A DNA stretch of 64,000 nt from an uncultured Pseudophaeobacter sp. (GCA_905479575.1 CAJQNB010000008.1:1-64000), one strand, 5' to 3'. Shown: positions 42,745-52,487, counted from the stretch's first letter. Notes: generated by a model from the letters alone, not told the origin. Program-made: numbers and translations.

Positions 42745-43920
42745 TCAGTAGATCTCAAACAGGCCTGCGGCCCCCATGCCGCCACCCACACACATGGTGA
42801 CAACGCCCAGTTTGGCCCCGCGACGTTTGCCTTCACGCAGGATATGGCCGGTCATCCGCGCACCGGTCATGCCAAAGGGGTGGCCAATGGCGATCGAGCC
42901 GCCGTTGACGTTGCATTTCTCGTCATCAATGCCCAGGCGATTGCGGCAATAGAGCGCCTGGCTGGCGAAGGCTTCGTTCAGCTCCCAGATGTCGATGTCG
43001 TCCACGGTCAGGCCGTGGCGCTCCAGCAGACGTGGAACGGCAAAGACCGGACCAATGCCCATCTCGTCTGGCTCACAGCCTGCAACCGCAAAGCCTTTAA
43101 AGGCGCCCATGGCCTCGAGCCCGCGCTTCTCGGCCTCTTTGGAGTCCATCAGGACCACCGCGGCGGCACCATCAGACAGCTGGCTGGCGTTGCCTGCGGT
43201 GACAAAGTTGCCGTCACCGCGAACCGGCGCCAAGCTGCCCAGACCATCCAGCGTGGTGGTGGGGCGGTTGCATTCGTCCCGATCCACCAGCGCCTCTTTC
43301 ATCGAGATTTCGCCGGTTTCCTTGTCCTTGACCGCCATGGTGGTGGTCATTGGCACGATTTCATCAGCAAAAAGACCTGCCTCCTGCGCCGCAGCGATGC
43401 GTTGCTGGCTGCGCAGACCATAAGCATCCTGCTCTTCGCGGCTGATACCATAGCGCTGCGCCACGATATCGGCGGTCTCGATCATGGTCATATAGACAGC
43501 GGGCTTGTGTTCCTGCAGCCAGGCCTCAGGAGCCGCGCGCACCTTTGGTTGCACCATCGAGATGCTTTCGACCCCGCCGGCAACCATGGGACCTGCGCCT
43601 TCGCAGATAATCTGCTGAGCCGCCAGCGCGATGGTCTGCAAACCGGACGAGCAGAACCGGTTCACGGTCATGCCCGATACGGTTACCGGCAGGCCTGCGC
43701 GCAGGGCGATCTGACGCGCGATGTTGGATCCGGTTTCCCCTTCGGGAGCGCCACAGCCCATGATGCAGTCTTCGATTTCCGCGCCCTCGATCCCGGCGCG
43801 CGCCATGGCAGCCTCAACCGCAGCACCACCCATGGTGGCCCCATGGGTCATGTTGAAGGATCCCCGGAAGGACTTAGCCAACCCGGTACGGGCGGCCGAG
43901 ACAATAACGACTTGTTTCAT
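42745..43920 (-). CDS. Acetyl-CoA acyltransferase (thiolase)
   Basis: A 391-residue thiolase with the nucleophilic Cys in [10 protein letters not shown] (~residue 90), the His in [16 protein letters not shown] (~349) and the second Cys in [15 protein letters not shown] at the end. It cleaves 3-ketoacyl-CoA with CoA to acetyl-CoA and a shortened acyl-CoA. It lies 5 bases downstream of the multifunctional FadB-like gene, which supplies its substrate. The C-terminus and residue pattern match degradative thiolases. Confidence 0.93.
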   Translation of the reverse strand: MKQVVIVSAARTGLAKSFRGSFNMTHGATMGGAAVEAAMARAGIEGAEIEDCIMGCGAPEGETGSNIARQIALRAGLPVTVSGMTVNRFCSSGLQTIALAAQQIICEGAGPMVAGGVESISMVQPKVRAAPEAWLQEHKPAVYMTMIETADIVAQRYGISREEQDAYGLRSQQRIAAAQEAGLFADEIVPMTTTMAVKDKETGEISMKEALVDRDECNRPTTTLDGLGSLAPVRGDGNFVTAGNASQLSDGAAAVVLMDSKEAEKRGLEAMGAFKGFAVAGCEPDEMGIGPVFAVPRLLERHGLTVDDIDIWELNEAFASQALYCRNRLGIDDEKCNVNGGSIAIGHPFGMTGARMTGHILREGKRRGAKLGVVTMCVGGGMGAAGLFEIY

Positions 43921-43925
43921 TTGCT

Positions 43926-46013
43926 TTATTCCTTGTTGAGATCATCAAAGGAGCGGCCTTCAGCCACCAGTTTTTCGAGCAGGGGCGCAGGCTCCCAGAA
44001 ATAGTCATCTTCCTGCGCACCATTTTTGATCGTGGCCAGAACCTTGTCCAAGCCTTCCATATCGGCCCATTTCAGCGGCCCACCCCGGTAACGCGGGAAG
44101 CCATAGCCAAACAGCAGGGTCATATCGACATCCAGCGGGCGGCGGGCGATGCCTTCGCCCACAACCTTGGCGGCCTCATTGACCATTGCCGCCATATAAC
44201 GAGTGACAATTTCGTCATCGGTAAAGGCCCGGGGCGTGATGCCTTTTGCCGCCCGTTCCGCCGCAATCAAATCGGTGACTTCTGGGTTTGGCGTGCCGCC
44301 GCGCTTACCGGCCTCATAGATGTAATAGCCCTTGCCGGTCTTTTGGCCAAAGTTGCCAGCTTCGCAGACCTTATCCATATATTCGCTGTCACGATCGCGC
44401 GGGTCCATGCCTTCGGCCCGTTTGCGTTTGCGCACCGCCCAGCCAATGTCGAGCCCGGCCAGATCCGCCACGGCAAAGGGCCCCATGGCAAAGCCAAAAT
44501 CAGTCAGCGCCTTGTCGATCTGATAGGGTGAGGCCCCATCCAGCACCATATGGTCAGCCGCCTTGCGATAGGTAGCCAAAATACGGTTGCCGATAAAGCC
44601 ATCGCAAACGCCAGCGCGCACCGAGATCTTTTTCAGCCGCTGCCCCAGGGCAAAGCCGGTGGCAACCACGTCCAGCGCAGTCTTGTCTGCCACAACAATT
44701 TCCAGCAGCTTCATCACATGCGCGGGCGAGAAGAAGTGCAGCCCGATCACATCCTCAGGACGCGAAGTGCAGGCGGCAATTTCATTCACATCCAGATAGG
44801 AGGTGTTGGAGGCCAGGATCGCGCCCTTCTTGCAGACCGCATCCAGCTTGCCAAACACCACTTTCTTGACGCTCATCTCTTCAAAGACCGCCTCGATCAC
44901 CAGATCCACATCGCTCAAGGCGTCATAGTCGGTGGCCAGGGTCAGCGCCTCTTCGGTGAGCTGGGTGAATTGCGCTTCGGAAATCTTGCCGCGCTTCAAG
45001 GCGCCCTGCAAATTGCCCGCGATGCGGCCTTTTGCGGCCTCTGCCGCCTCGTCGCTCATCTCCAGCATCACCACCGGAAGGCCGGCCAGCAGTGCTGCGG
45101 TAGCAATACCTGCACCCATGGTGCCACCACCGATAACGCCAATCGACGCCAGCGCACGCGGGGCAATGCCTTTCAGCTCAGGCAGCTTGCTGACAGCGCG
45201 CTCCGAGAAGAAAGCATGGATCATGCCCTGACGCTGATCAGTATCCATCAGTTCCATGAACAATTCGCGCTCGCGCTTCATGCCCGCGTCAAAAGGCAGC
45301 TCACAGCAGGCCTGAATACCGCGCACCGCAACCGCAGGCGCCAGCAGGCCACGGCCCTTTTTCAGAACCTTGTCATAGAGCGCATCGAAATCAACCGCCT
45401 CTGGTGCTGGCATTTCGCTCACGGGGCGACGGGTGGCGCCGCTATCAAGCAATTCCTGAGTATAGGCCAGACCAATCTCGCGCGGCTCACCCTCTTCGAT
45501 GCGATCCAGAATACCCAGTGCCAGCGCTTCTTTGGCGCCAACCTGACGACCCGAGGTGATGACATCCACAGAGGCCTCAACACCGATCAAACGTGGCAGA
45601 CGCTGGGTACCACCGGCACCGGGCATCACCCCAATCAGCACTTCGGGCAGACCCACCCGCGCCGATGGAACTGCAATGCGGTAATGCGAGGCCAATGCAA
45701 CCTCCAGCCCGCCCCCCAAAGCGGTCCCGTGCAGCGCAGAGACCACCACCAAAGGAGAGGCCTCGATGCGTGCGCAGAGGTCGGGCAAAAAGATGCCGCG
45801 TGGGGGTTTGCCAAATTCAGTAATGTCGGCCCCGGCAAAATAGGTGCGGCCATCACCATAGATCAAAACCGCTTTTACACCGTCCTTTTCAGCCCGTTCG
45901 ATCCCAGCCAGCAGGCCTTCGCGAATATCAAAGCCCAGCGCGTTCACCGGAGGATTCTGCGCTTTCAGAACCGCAATTTCCCCAATGCGCTCGTATGCGA
46001 TGGCATCTGTCAT
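43926..46013 (-). CDS. 3-hydroxyacyl-CoA dehydrogenase / enoyl-CoA hydratase fusion (FadB/FadJ-like)
   Basis: A 695-residue two-enzyme protein. Residues ~1-185 are a crotonase domain ([12 protein letters not shown] and the [22 protein letters not shown] segment with catalytic Glu). An NAD-binding Rossmann domain begins at [11 protein letters not shown] (~293), followed by the helical 3-hydroxyacyl-CoA dehydrogenase C-terminal domains. It hydrates enoyl-CoA and oxidises the 3-hydroxyacyl-CoA. It is the first gene of the operon with a GAGGAG ribosome site. The upstream ACC-rich palindrome is a possible operator. Confidence 0.93.
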   Translation of the reverse strand: MTDAIAYERIGEIAVLKAQNPPVNALGFDIREGLLAGIERAEKDGVKAVLIYGDGRTYFAGADITEFGKPPRGIFLPDLCARIEASPLVVVSALHGTALGGGLEVALASHYRIAVPSARVGLPEVLIGVMPGAGGTQRLPRLIGVEASVDVITSGRQVGAKEALALGILDRIEEGEPREIGLAYTQELLDSGATRRPVSEMPAPEAVDFDALYDKVLKKGRGLLAPAVAVRGIQACCELPFDAGMKRERELFMELMDTDQRQGMIHAFFSERAVSKLPELKGIAPRALASIGVIGGGTMGAGIATAALLAGLPVVMLEMSDEAAEAAKGRIAGNLQGALKRGKISEAQFTQLTEEALTLATDYDALSDVDLVIEAVFEEMSVKKVVFGKLDAVCKKGAILASNTSYLDVNEIAACTSRPEDVIGLHFFSPAHVMKLLEIVVADKTALDVVATGFALGQRLKKISVRAGVCDGFIGNRILATYRKAADHMVLDGASPYQIDKALTDFGFAMGPFAVADLAGLDIGWAVRKRKRAEGMDPRDRDSEYMDKVCEAGNFGQKTGKGYYIYEAGKRGGTPNPEVTDLIAAERAAKGITPRAFTDDEIVTRYMAAMVNEAAKVVGEGIARRPLDVDMTLLFGYGFPRYRGGPLKWADMEGLDKVLATIKNGAQEDDYFWEPAPLLEKLVAEGRSFDDLNKE

Positions 46014-46518
46014 TCGAATTTCCTCTCCTCTTTAGGTCTACCAAACAATCGTCCGGTCTAGCCCTAAGTCCTTTTTCATTCTCAGCACAAGCCAAGTCCC
46101 CATGCCAGCCCCGGCTCGATACCGCGATCCAGAACCCTGCGTCACGACCTCGGCTCACCCGCTACAACTTGGAGGTGGAGCAGCTTGTGCAAAAATTCCA
46201 CTATGCAGAACCTAGTTCCACAAAATTGCAGGCACCTTAGGCAAGAGCATCGCGGTGATCAAGCAATAAACCTGCGCGACGCTGGGGAATGCTGCACTAC
46301 GGAGAAATCCAGGCCGCCAACAGAAAAAAGGACAGCTGCTCTAAACAGATGCCCTCCTTGTCTTTTCCGCCGATGCCCCTGCGACTGTCAGGGCCACGCC
46401 AGGCAACATTCTAAAGCCCGCTGCCACAGCTCCGCCCGCGCAAAAATCGTCTCTGTCCTGTTCAGACTGGAGTTCAGATGGCCAGTTCGGGCGTCTCCGT
46501 CAGCCAGTCCAGCCGACC
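46014..46518. promoter_or_regulatory. Control region upstream of the beta-oxidation operon
   Basis: This 505-base gap has no supported gene. Close to the first gene, ACC-n2-AC-n4-GT-n2-GGT forms a partly symmetric site (46040-46057) inside two GGTCTA direct repeats (46035-46040 and 46055-46060), in the position of a TetR-type fatty-acid repressor operator. The remaining ~400 bases hold only short frames without ribosome sites. Confidence 0.4.
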
Positions 46519-47757
46519 CTACGCCGTCGCGCGCACCAGGCCGCTTGCCATCCACCCGTCAAAGATCTCCAACACCCGGTCACAAAATGCCCCATCGTTG
46601 ATGTGGCAATCCAGCTCATGCAGCGCAACGGTGTCAGGACAGAGGCTGCGGATCTCATCACAAAAAGCCGCAAGCCCCTCAGCATCATGCAGTTCGCCGC
46701 CCGGACGATCCCATTCGTTACAGCCCTGGTTTGGCAGCACAAACGCCACCGGGGCTTGCGCCTGCGACAGCTTATCGCACAGGCTCTTCGCCACAGCGCG
46801 ACGCTCCCCCGGTTCGAGCACCGCAGAAGACAACAGGCGGTTATGCGCATGGGTCGGACGCCCCTCAATCTGCGGGGGAACGGCCTGCCATCCGACAAAA
46901 TCCACCAGATCGTAACAGCCCGGAGCCACCAATTGCGGAATACCCGCCTGACCTGCATTGGTCAGCCGGTCCGCCCCCGCCGAGAGCCCGCCAAACATGT
47001 GGTTAGAAACCTCCTGTGGCGCAAAATCCATTACCGCCGCAAAAGCCCCCTCACGGGACAGGCTTTCAAAGGCGCGCCCCCCCATACCGGTGGCATGAAA
47101 CACCGCCACCTCAAAGCCTCGGGCCTCCAATGCAGGTTTCAACGTCACCATGTAACGCAGTACCGTTTTCCCAAAGGAGGTCATGCCAATCAACGGCCGC
47201 TCCCGGCGCGGCGCTTCGACAGCACGCGCCGCCCCCAAGACCGCCCCGGCAGCCTGGCTCAGCGCCGCCTTGCAGATCGAATTCAATCCATAAAGACCGC
47301 CTGACCAGAGAATCATCTGCACATCCGCCGGAATCCGCTCCGGCGGCAGGAGCGGCGAAAACGCAACGGTAGAGACCACATATTTGGGCACCCCGAGGGG
47401 CAGGGCAGCGCAGAGATCCAGCGCCAGATCCGTCCCCATAGTCCCCCCCAAGACCACAACCCCGTGAATGCTTCCCGCACGGTACAGTTCCAACGCCTTA
47501 GCCGCAGCACCGCTGCCCATGATCTGCATCGCGGTATTCTCATCACCCGCGCCAATTGCCGCCTCAATTGAGCTGCCCCCTGCCTCGGCCACTTGATGCT
47601 TGCTGACATCTGTAGGCCGGCTGGGATCCCCCAGGACGCTCACGTCCATCGACAAGACCCGACCGCCCTGGCCATGAATAATCTCCGCCAGATAATGCAG
47701 CTCATCATCTTTGGTATCATAGGTCCCTGCGACCAGGATTGTTTTTGCAGCCATCAT
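46519..47757 (-). CDS. Tm-1-like ATP-binding protein (UPF0261)
   Basis: About 412 residues of the UPF0261 family, homologous to the N-terminal ATP-binding part of the plant Tm-1 protein. Visible: KTILVAGTYDTKDDEL at the N-terminus, the GVVVLGGTMGTDLAL nucleotide-type loop, PKYVVSTVAFS, ERPLIGMTSFGKT and EVAVFHATGMGGRAFESL. In many bacteria it is encoded next to a TIM-barrel partner; no partner lies in this window. It sits downstream of an aldehyde dehydrogenase in the same direction. ATG 47757 or 47754 could be the start. Function unknown. Confidence 0.87.
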   Translation of the reverse strand: MMAAKTILVAGTYDTKDDELHYLAEIIHGQGGRVLSMDVSVLGDPSRPTDVSKHQVAEAGGSSIEAAIGAGDENTAMQIMGSGAAAKALELYRAGSIHGVVVLGGTMGTDLALDLCAALPLGVPKYVVSTVAFSPLLPPERIPADVQMILWSGGLYGLNSICKAALSQAAGAVLGAARAVEAPRRERPLIGMTSFGKTVLRYMVTLKPALEARGFEVAVFHATGMGGRAFESLSREGAFAAVMDFAPQEVSNHMFGGLSAGADRLTNAGQAGIPQLVAPGCYDLVDFVGWQAVPPQIEGRPTHAHNRLLSSAVLEPGERRAVAKSLCDKLSQAQAPVAFVLPNQGCNEWDRPGGELHDAEGLAAFCDEIRSLCPDTVALHELDCHINDGAFCDRVLEIFDGWMASGLVRATA

Positions 47758-47787
47758 CTCACCCACCCAACGCCCAAGGCGCCCCCG

Positions 47788-47821
47788 CTTTCATCTTACT
47801 CCAAATACCTCCGCCGGAGGC
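47788..47821 (+). repeat. Dispersed REP-like repeat, copy 3
   Basis: CTTTCATCTTACTCCAAATAC followed by the perfect palindrome CTCCGCCGGAG; this is the best-conserved of the four copies. It lies in the gap between the UPF0261 and aldehyde dehydrogenase genes. Confidence 0.65.
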
Positions 47822-47822
47822 C

Positions 47823-47847
47823 ACAGGTTTTGCACTGCAAAACCTGT
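47823..47847. repeat. Perfect 12-bp hairpin after the aldehyde dehydrogenase
   Basis: ACAGGTTTTGCA and TGCAAAACCTGT are perfectly complementary around a single base. It begins 13 bases after the aldehyde dehydrogenase stop (minus strand) and adjoins repeat copy 3. A terminator or attenuator role is possible, but no T-run follows. Confidence 0.55.
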
Positions 47848-47859
47848 TCACAACATCCC

Positions 47860-49344
47860 TCACAACTGAATCCAGGCCGTCTTCAGATCGACATATTTAT
47901 CAAGCGCATGCAGGGATTTGTCATGGCCATTGCCAGATTGCCCAACACCGCCCAAAGGCACCGTATTATCCGCCCCCCCATAGGTGTTCACATGCACAAC
48001 CCCGGCCTGGATAGCCGCGACCATACGATGGGCCCGCGACAGATCCGCAGTCCAGACCCCAGCGGCGAGGCCAAAATCCGTGGCATTTGCCAGGCTCACG
48101 GCCTCGGCCTCGGTCTCAAACTTTGTGACCGACAATACCGGGCCAAAAACCTCGCGCTGGAACAGGGCATGATCGCGTGCCACATGAGTGACGATGGTTG
48201 GCGCCATATAGCTGCCGCCGGTCTCTGCCAGAATGCGCGCGCCTCCGGTGATCACCTGACCGCCCTCCGCGCGGGCCATATCCATAAAGGACAGGTTGCG
48301 CCGCAGCTGTTCTTCCGAGTTCACCGCGCCGATCTGATTGCCCAGATCCAGTGGATCGCCTACCCGCAGGGCCTCGGCCTCGGCCTTTAGCAGGGCGACA
48401 AACTCATCATGTACCGAGGCCTCAACCAGCAGACGTGATCCCGCCACACAGACCTGGCCAGAGTTGCGGAAAATTCCCATGGCGGAAACCCGGGCCGCCT
48501 TTTGCAAATCCGGCGCGTCGCCAAAGACGATATTGGGGGATTTCCCGCCCAGTTCCAAATAGCAGCGTTTCAGATTGGACCGCGCCGAGGCCTCCAGCAG
48601 TTTGCGCCCGGTGCCGCCCGATCCGGTAAAGGTCAGCACATCCACGCCCATGGACATCGCCAAGGCGGCGCCGGTCTCGGCGCCGCTGCCTGTGACCACG
48701 TTGAACACCCCATCCGGCAGGCCACACTCGACGCAGATCTGCGCCAGGCGCAACAGCGTCAACGAGGCTGTTTCCGCTGGTTTCAGCACCACCGAATTGC
48801 CCATGGCCAAAGCCGGTGCCAGCTTCCAGGCGCCAATCATCAGCGGAAAGTTCCAGGGCACAATGGCACCGACCACCCCGACAGGCGTGCGATGCACCAG
48901 CCCCAGCACATCCGGCTGCGTCGGTGCCACCTCGCCCGCAACCTTATCCAGGGCTTCGGCGTAATAGCGAAAGGTGCCGGCCGCCGAACCTGGTTCGGCC
49001 TTCAGCGCCATGTTGAATTCGGTGCCATTGTCGCGCACACCCAGCACCGCCAGTTCCACCGCTTCGGCCTCGATGCGGTCAGCGATGCGGTGCAACACTT
49101 TCTTGCGTGCGGCGGGGGACTGCCCCGCCCAACGGCCATCGTCATAGGCCCGCCGCGCCGAAGCGACAGCGCGTTCAACATCTGTTGCAGAGGCGCCCTC
49201 AAGCGTGGTTAGAACAGCCCCTTCAATCGGCGAAGTAACTTCGAGTGGCGTCCCCGAACCTCTTTCCCACGATCCTTCAAGAAAGAGTTTTTGCGGCGCG
49301 ACATCAGCTTTCCGAAGCTGGTGGATGCGGTCTTGTTCTGCCAT
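47860..49344 (-). CDS. Aldehyde dehydrogenase family protein (NAD-dependent)
   Basis: A 494-residue aldehyde dehydrogenase: VPWNFPLMIG (catalytic Asn), FTGSGGTGRKLL, LELGGKSPNIVF (general base Glu) and NSGQVCVAGSRLLVE with the nucleophilic Cys (~300), then EVFGPVLSVTKF. Closest in pattern to broad substrate or betaine/amino-aldehyde types. ATG 49344 follows AAGGAGG. Its first 136 bases overlap the end of the TctA gene in another frame. It belongs to the same minus-strand transcription unit as TctCBA, so it may oxidise an aldehyde derived from the imported compound. Confidence 0.9.
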   Translation of the reverse strand: MAEQDRIHQLRKADVAPQKLFLEGSWERGSGTPLEVTSPIEGAVLTTLEGASATDVERAVASARRAYDDGRWAGQSPAARKKVLHRIADRIEAEAVELAVLGVRDNGTEFNMALKAEPGSAAGTFRYYAEALDKVAGEVAPTQPDVLGLVHRTPVGVVGAIVPWNFPLMIGAWKLAPALAMGNSVVLKPAETASLTLLRLAQICVECGLPDGVFNVVTGSGAETGAALAMSMGVDVLTFTGSGGTGRKLLEASARSNLKRCYLELGGKSPNIVFGDAPDLQKAARVSAMGIFRNSGQVCVAGSRLLVEASVHDEFVALLKAEAEALRVGDPLDLGNQIGAVNSEEQLRRNLSFMDMARAEGGQVITGGARILAETGGSYMAPTIVTHVARDHALFQREVFGPVLSVTKFETEAEAVSLANATDFGLAAGVWTADLSRAHRMVAAIQAGVVHVNTYGGADNTVPLGGVGQSGNGHDKSLHALDKYVDLKTAWIQL

Positions 49345-50828
49345 TCGGCCTCCTTCAGTTCTTTGCGATCGCGCCAGACGCGCAGGATATGACTCGCCAG
49401 AACCAAGATGATGATGATGAAAAGAATGAACGATATCGGTCGGTCGATGAAATCCAGCAGCTCCTTGACCCGGGCCATACCCGAACGCAGCTTGACCTCC
49501 ATAATGCCACCCAGAACCATGCCTAGGATGATCGGCACCGCCGGTAGGGACAGGCGTTTGAGGATAAAGCCAAAGAGACCAAAGCCCGCCGCGATCAGGC
49601 AATCGGTGGCGGAATTGCGCAGCGAATACACCCCCACAAAGCTCAGCGTCAGGATGCAGACGCCCAGAAAGCGATTGGGGATCTTCACCACCTGCACCAA
49701 GGCGCGAGTGGCAAAGAGCAGAAAGCCAAGAACCAGCACATTAAGGATCAGCAACGCCAAATACAGCGCCACGACAAAATCCATGTCGTTTTGAAACAGC
49801 CCCGGCCCCGGCACCACGTTATGCACGTAAAAAACGCTCAGCATCATCGCTGTCAGCGCCTCGCCGGGAATGCCCAGGGCCAAAAGAGGCACCATCGCGG
49901 CGGCGGGCACGGCGTTATTGGCGGTCTCGGCAGCGATCAGCCCCTCAGAGGAGCCCTTGCCAAAATCCTGCGGCCGTTTTGATGACTTTTGCGCATAGGT
50001 GTAGGACATGAATTGAGCGGTGAATTCACCAACCCCGGGGATCATTCCCATCAAAACGCCAAAGCTGGCTGAAACGGCGGTGACCCGAGGATGCCGCGCC
50101 AGCTCGCGCAGCCCTTGAAACATGCCGCCGCGCAGCTTGGTGATATGAACCTTTTCGTCCTCATCCATCAGCAACACAAAGGCCTGGCTCAGCGCAAACA
50201 ACCCCAGAACCACCACGATCAGGTTCACGCCGCTGCCCAAGAAATTCTGATCAAAGGTGTAGCGTTGGGTGTATTTTACCGGCTCCATGCCGATGGTGTT
50301 GAGAAAAATCCCCAGACAGGCCAGTGCACCTGCGATCAGCGCCTGGCCCCGATGGGCCACCACCACCAGGATCAACCCCAGCAGGGCCGCCAAAAAGATC
50401 TCGCGGCTGCCAAACATCGGCGCCACCTTGGCCAGCAGCGGCGCAAACAAGATCAGACAGATCACCGAGAAGACACCGCCAAAAAAGCTGGCAGAATAAG
50501 CCAGGCTCAGCGCCCGACGCGGCTCACCGCGTGCGGTCATCGGATAGCCATCATAGGTGGTCAGCGCATTCACTGCAGTGCCCGGTGTATTGATCAGGAT
50601 CGCCGGGATGGCACCGCCATACATCGAGGAGCCATAGATCCCCAACAGTACTGTCAGGCCCACAATTGGATCCATAGAAAAGGTCGCCGGCAGCAGGATG
50701 GCGATGGCCACCGCCGGGCCAACGCCGGGGATGGCGCCAATCAGCACCCCACCAACCGAGCCCGCAAGCAGCGCCAGCGCCACGTCCCAGCGCATCAGGA
50801 TTTCGATTGCAGAGAGGATAAGATCCAT
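49209..50828 (-). CDS. tctA: Tripartite tricarboxylate transporter large permease (TctA)
   Basis: A 539-residue membrane protein with ~11-12 spans. The TctA motifs GAIPGVGPAVAIAILLP and INTPGTAVNALTTYDGYPM are near the N-terminus, and the GMIPGVGEFTAQF, EGLIAAETANNAVPAAAMVPLLALGIPG signature lies in the middle. The usual length is ~500; this one has a C-terminal tail of ~45 mostly charged residues (RRKNSFLKDRGKEV) that overlaps the downstream aldehyde dehydrogenase start. The tail may be the result of a lost stop codon. It carries out secondary uptake with TctB and the TctC receptor. Confidence 0.93.
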   Translation of the reverse strand: MDLILSAIEILMRWDVALALLAGSVGGVLIGAIPGVGPAVAIAILLPATFSMDPIVGLTVLLGIYGSSMYGGAIPAILINTPGTAVNALTTYDGYPMTARGEPRRALSLAYSASFFGGVFSVICLILFAPLLAKVAPMFGSREIFLAALLGLILVVVAHRGQALIAGALACLGIFLNTIGMEPVKYTQRYTFDQNFLGSGVNLIVVVLGLFALSQAFVLLMDEDEKVHITKLRGGMFQGLRELARHPRVTAVSASFGVLMGMIPGVGEFTAQFMSYTYAQKSSKRPQDFGKGSSEGLIAAETANNAVPAAAMVPLLALGIPGEALTAMMLSVFYVHNVVPGPGLFQNDMDFVVALYLALLILNVLVLGFLLFATRALVQVVKIPNRFLGVCILTLSFVGVYSLRNSATDCLIAAGFGLFGFILKRLSLPAVPIILGMVLGGIMEVKLRSGMARVKELLDFIDRPISFILFIIIILVLASHILRVWRDRKELKEAEWQNKTASTSFGKLMSRRKNSFLKDRGKEVRGRHSKLLRRLKGLF

Positions 50829-50843
50829 CAAAAACCCCGAGGA

Positions 50844-51374
50844 CTAGAAATAGAGAATAAAGAAGTTGCGCAGGGCCCCGGGCAGATACTCATAGAGCAG
50901 TGCACCAGGGATCCGGACAGACAAGACGCCCTTGAACAGCAGCACAACTGCCAGGGCAAAGCCGAGACTAATTCCCATCATGAACCGACTGCGATAGCCC
51001 ATACGGCGCGCCAGCAACGGGACAAAAATCAGGGTTACGGGCAGATAGCCAATGATGGGAACCAAAAGCACATAGCCCATAAACCAGAGCGCATATTCCG
51101 CGCTGCGCCCCCATTGCCGCGTCTCCCACAGGTCATAGCGCGAGGCCCGCCGCCAGGGCAGATGGTAAAAATGCAAACCCCCAAGCAGCACCATTCCGCC
51201 CAGGCTCACGGCTGGCCAGAACCGGGGCTGGGCAAAGAGTTTGGCCTTTTTGACCCAGGTGGTCTGTTCACCAATCAGCGCCAAAAGCAGCACCGAGAGG
51301 GTAAGAAACACAAGGGCAAATACCAGCTGCCCGCGCCGGGGGCCGACAAAGCGGCGTTCTCGTTCCGTGGTCAT
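50844..51374 (-). CDS. tctB: Tripartite tricarboxylate transporter small permease (TctB)
   Basis: A 176-residue protein with four predicted membrane helices (~15-37, 55-72, 95-120, 130-152), the typical shape of TctB. It associates with TctA. It begins with a charged N-terminus (MTTERERRFVGPRRG). It lies 15 bases upstream of the TctA gene and 69 bases downstream of TctC, on the same strand. The sequence is weakly conserved in this family, and the call rests on topology and position. Confidence 0.85.
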   Translation of the reverse strand: MTTERERRFVGPRRGQLVFALVFLTLSVLLLALIGEQTTWVKKAKLFAQPRFWPAVSLGGMVLLGGLHFYHLPWRRASRYDLWETRQWGRSAEYALWFMGYVLLVPIIGYLPVTLIFVPLLARRMGYRSRFMMGISLGFALAVVLLFKGVLSVRIPGALLYEYLPGALRNFFILYF

Positions 51375-51443
51375 TGGGAGGATCTTTTTCGCGCTGAAAC
51401 GGGAACCGGGGCCAGTTCTGGCCCCGGCAAAAGGTGCGGAGTA

Positions 51444-52388
51444 TTACTCTAGGATCGAGCCGATTTTTGCCATGGTGGCAATGTCAGTCGCCACGCGGGC
51501 GGCGCTGTCGGGGGCGCTTTGCCAATAGACCAGCGCTCCGGTTTCCGCTGCCACGGCCTGCGCCCGTTCGCTCATCATGGTTTTCTGCGCCACGGCAATG
51601 ATTTTTTCGCGCACATCCTGCGGCGTGTCCTTGGTGACAAACAGACCGTTCCACAGGGCAATGTTGAGGCCTGCGTCCAGCTCACCAATGGCGGGCGCGT
51701 CGGGCACCAGCGGGATACGTTCATCGGTGATTGAGACCAGAACCTTGACCTGATCCAGGCAGGGCAGGATCAGCTGCAGGGTGGTGTTGATCACATCCGC
51801 ATCGCCAGAGGCCAGGGTATTGCAGTCCAACGCATCAAAAGCCGCATCCGAGCCCCACTCAAAGCCTGCGTTCTTGGCAAAGGCTTTGGTTACCTGCGTC
51901 GGCGTCAGCACATCGCCAAAATGGCCCAGGGCCACGTCGTTGTCCTTGGCATAGGCGGCCAGCTCTTCCATCGAAGAATAGGGCGCATCCGCCGAGGTGG
52001 CGATGACAAAGGGATAGGTGAGGAAGATCCCCAGCGGGTCGAACTTTTCCGGGGTCAGCGGCGGGATATCAATCTGATGACCCATCACCGGCACGCCGAT
52101 CACAAAAGAGCCAACCGTGTAGCCATCCGCAGGCGCATTGGCCACTTCGATTGCGCCTGGGAAGGGGCCACCGCCACCGCCGGGTTTGTTCACCACAGCA
52201 GCAGCCACACCGTATTCGGCCTGAAAATCATCTGCGATCATGCGGGTCAGCACATCCTCCAGATCACCAGGAGGCCAGGGCACAATAAAGCTTACAGGTT
52301 TTTCTGGATATTCAGCCTGCGCAGCCACAGCGCTGAGGCCAAGAGCGGCAGCAACAGCGGCGCCTTTCACGAGATGGGTCAGTTTCAT
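51444..52388 (-). CDS. tctC: Tripartite tricarboxylate transporter receptor (TctC)
   Basis: A 314-residue periplasmic solute-binding protein of the Bug/TctC family with a Sec signal (MKLTHLVKGAAVAAALGLSA, cleaved after AQA near residue 24). The mature protein starts EYPEKPVSFIVPWPPG, the family's characteristic N-terminal strand, and has VNKPGGGGGPFPGAIEVANAPADGYTVG. It binds a carboxylate and presents it to TctAB. It is the first gene of the minus-strand operon and divergent from the IclR regulator. The ligand is not identifiable. Confidence 0.92.
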   Translation of the reverse strand: MKLTHLVKGAAVAAALGLSAVAAQAEYPEKPVSFIVPWPPGDLEDVLTRMIADDFQAEYGVAAAVVNKPGGGGGPFPGAIEVANAPADGYTVGSFVIGVPVMGHQIDIPPLTPEKFDPLGIFLTYPFVIATSADAPYSSMEELAAYAKDNDVALGHFGDVLTPTQVTKAFAKNAGFEWGSDAAFDALDCNTLASGDADVINTTLQLILPCLDQVKVLVSITDERIPLVPDAPAIGELDAGLNIALWNGLFVTKDTPQDVREKIIAVAQKTMMSERAQAVAAETGALVYWQSAPDSAARVATDIATMAKIGSILE

Positions 52389-52426
52389 TTCAGTCTCCCG
52401 GTTGGTGCTGAGGTTTCAGCAAGATT

Positions 52427-52487
52427 GGTTCATTATTTGAACCGTTGGTTTGAATTTAGATTGACAGGCCGCTTGCTTATCTGTCAA
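52427..52487. promoter_or_regulatory. Two inverted repeats in the TctC/IclR divergent region
   Basis: GGTTCA (52427-52432) with TGAACC (52438-52443) and TTGACAG (52461-52467) with CTGTCAA (52481-52487) are perfect inverted repeats with spacers of 5 and 13 bases. A GGTTTGAA half-site at 52447 follows the first. TTGACA on both strands also resembles -35 elements. These are good candidate IclR operators. Confidence 0.55.

Noticed and set aside
49345..49602. 86-residue N-terminal extension of the second aldehyde dehydrogenase
   Set aside because: It lies inside the TctA coding region in another frame and has no aldehyde dehydrogenase features; AAGGAGG marks the start at 49344.
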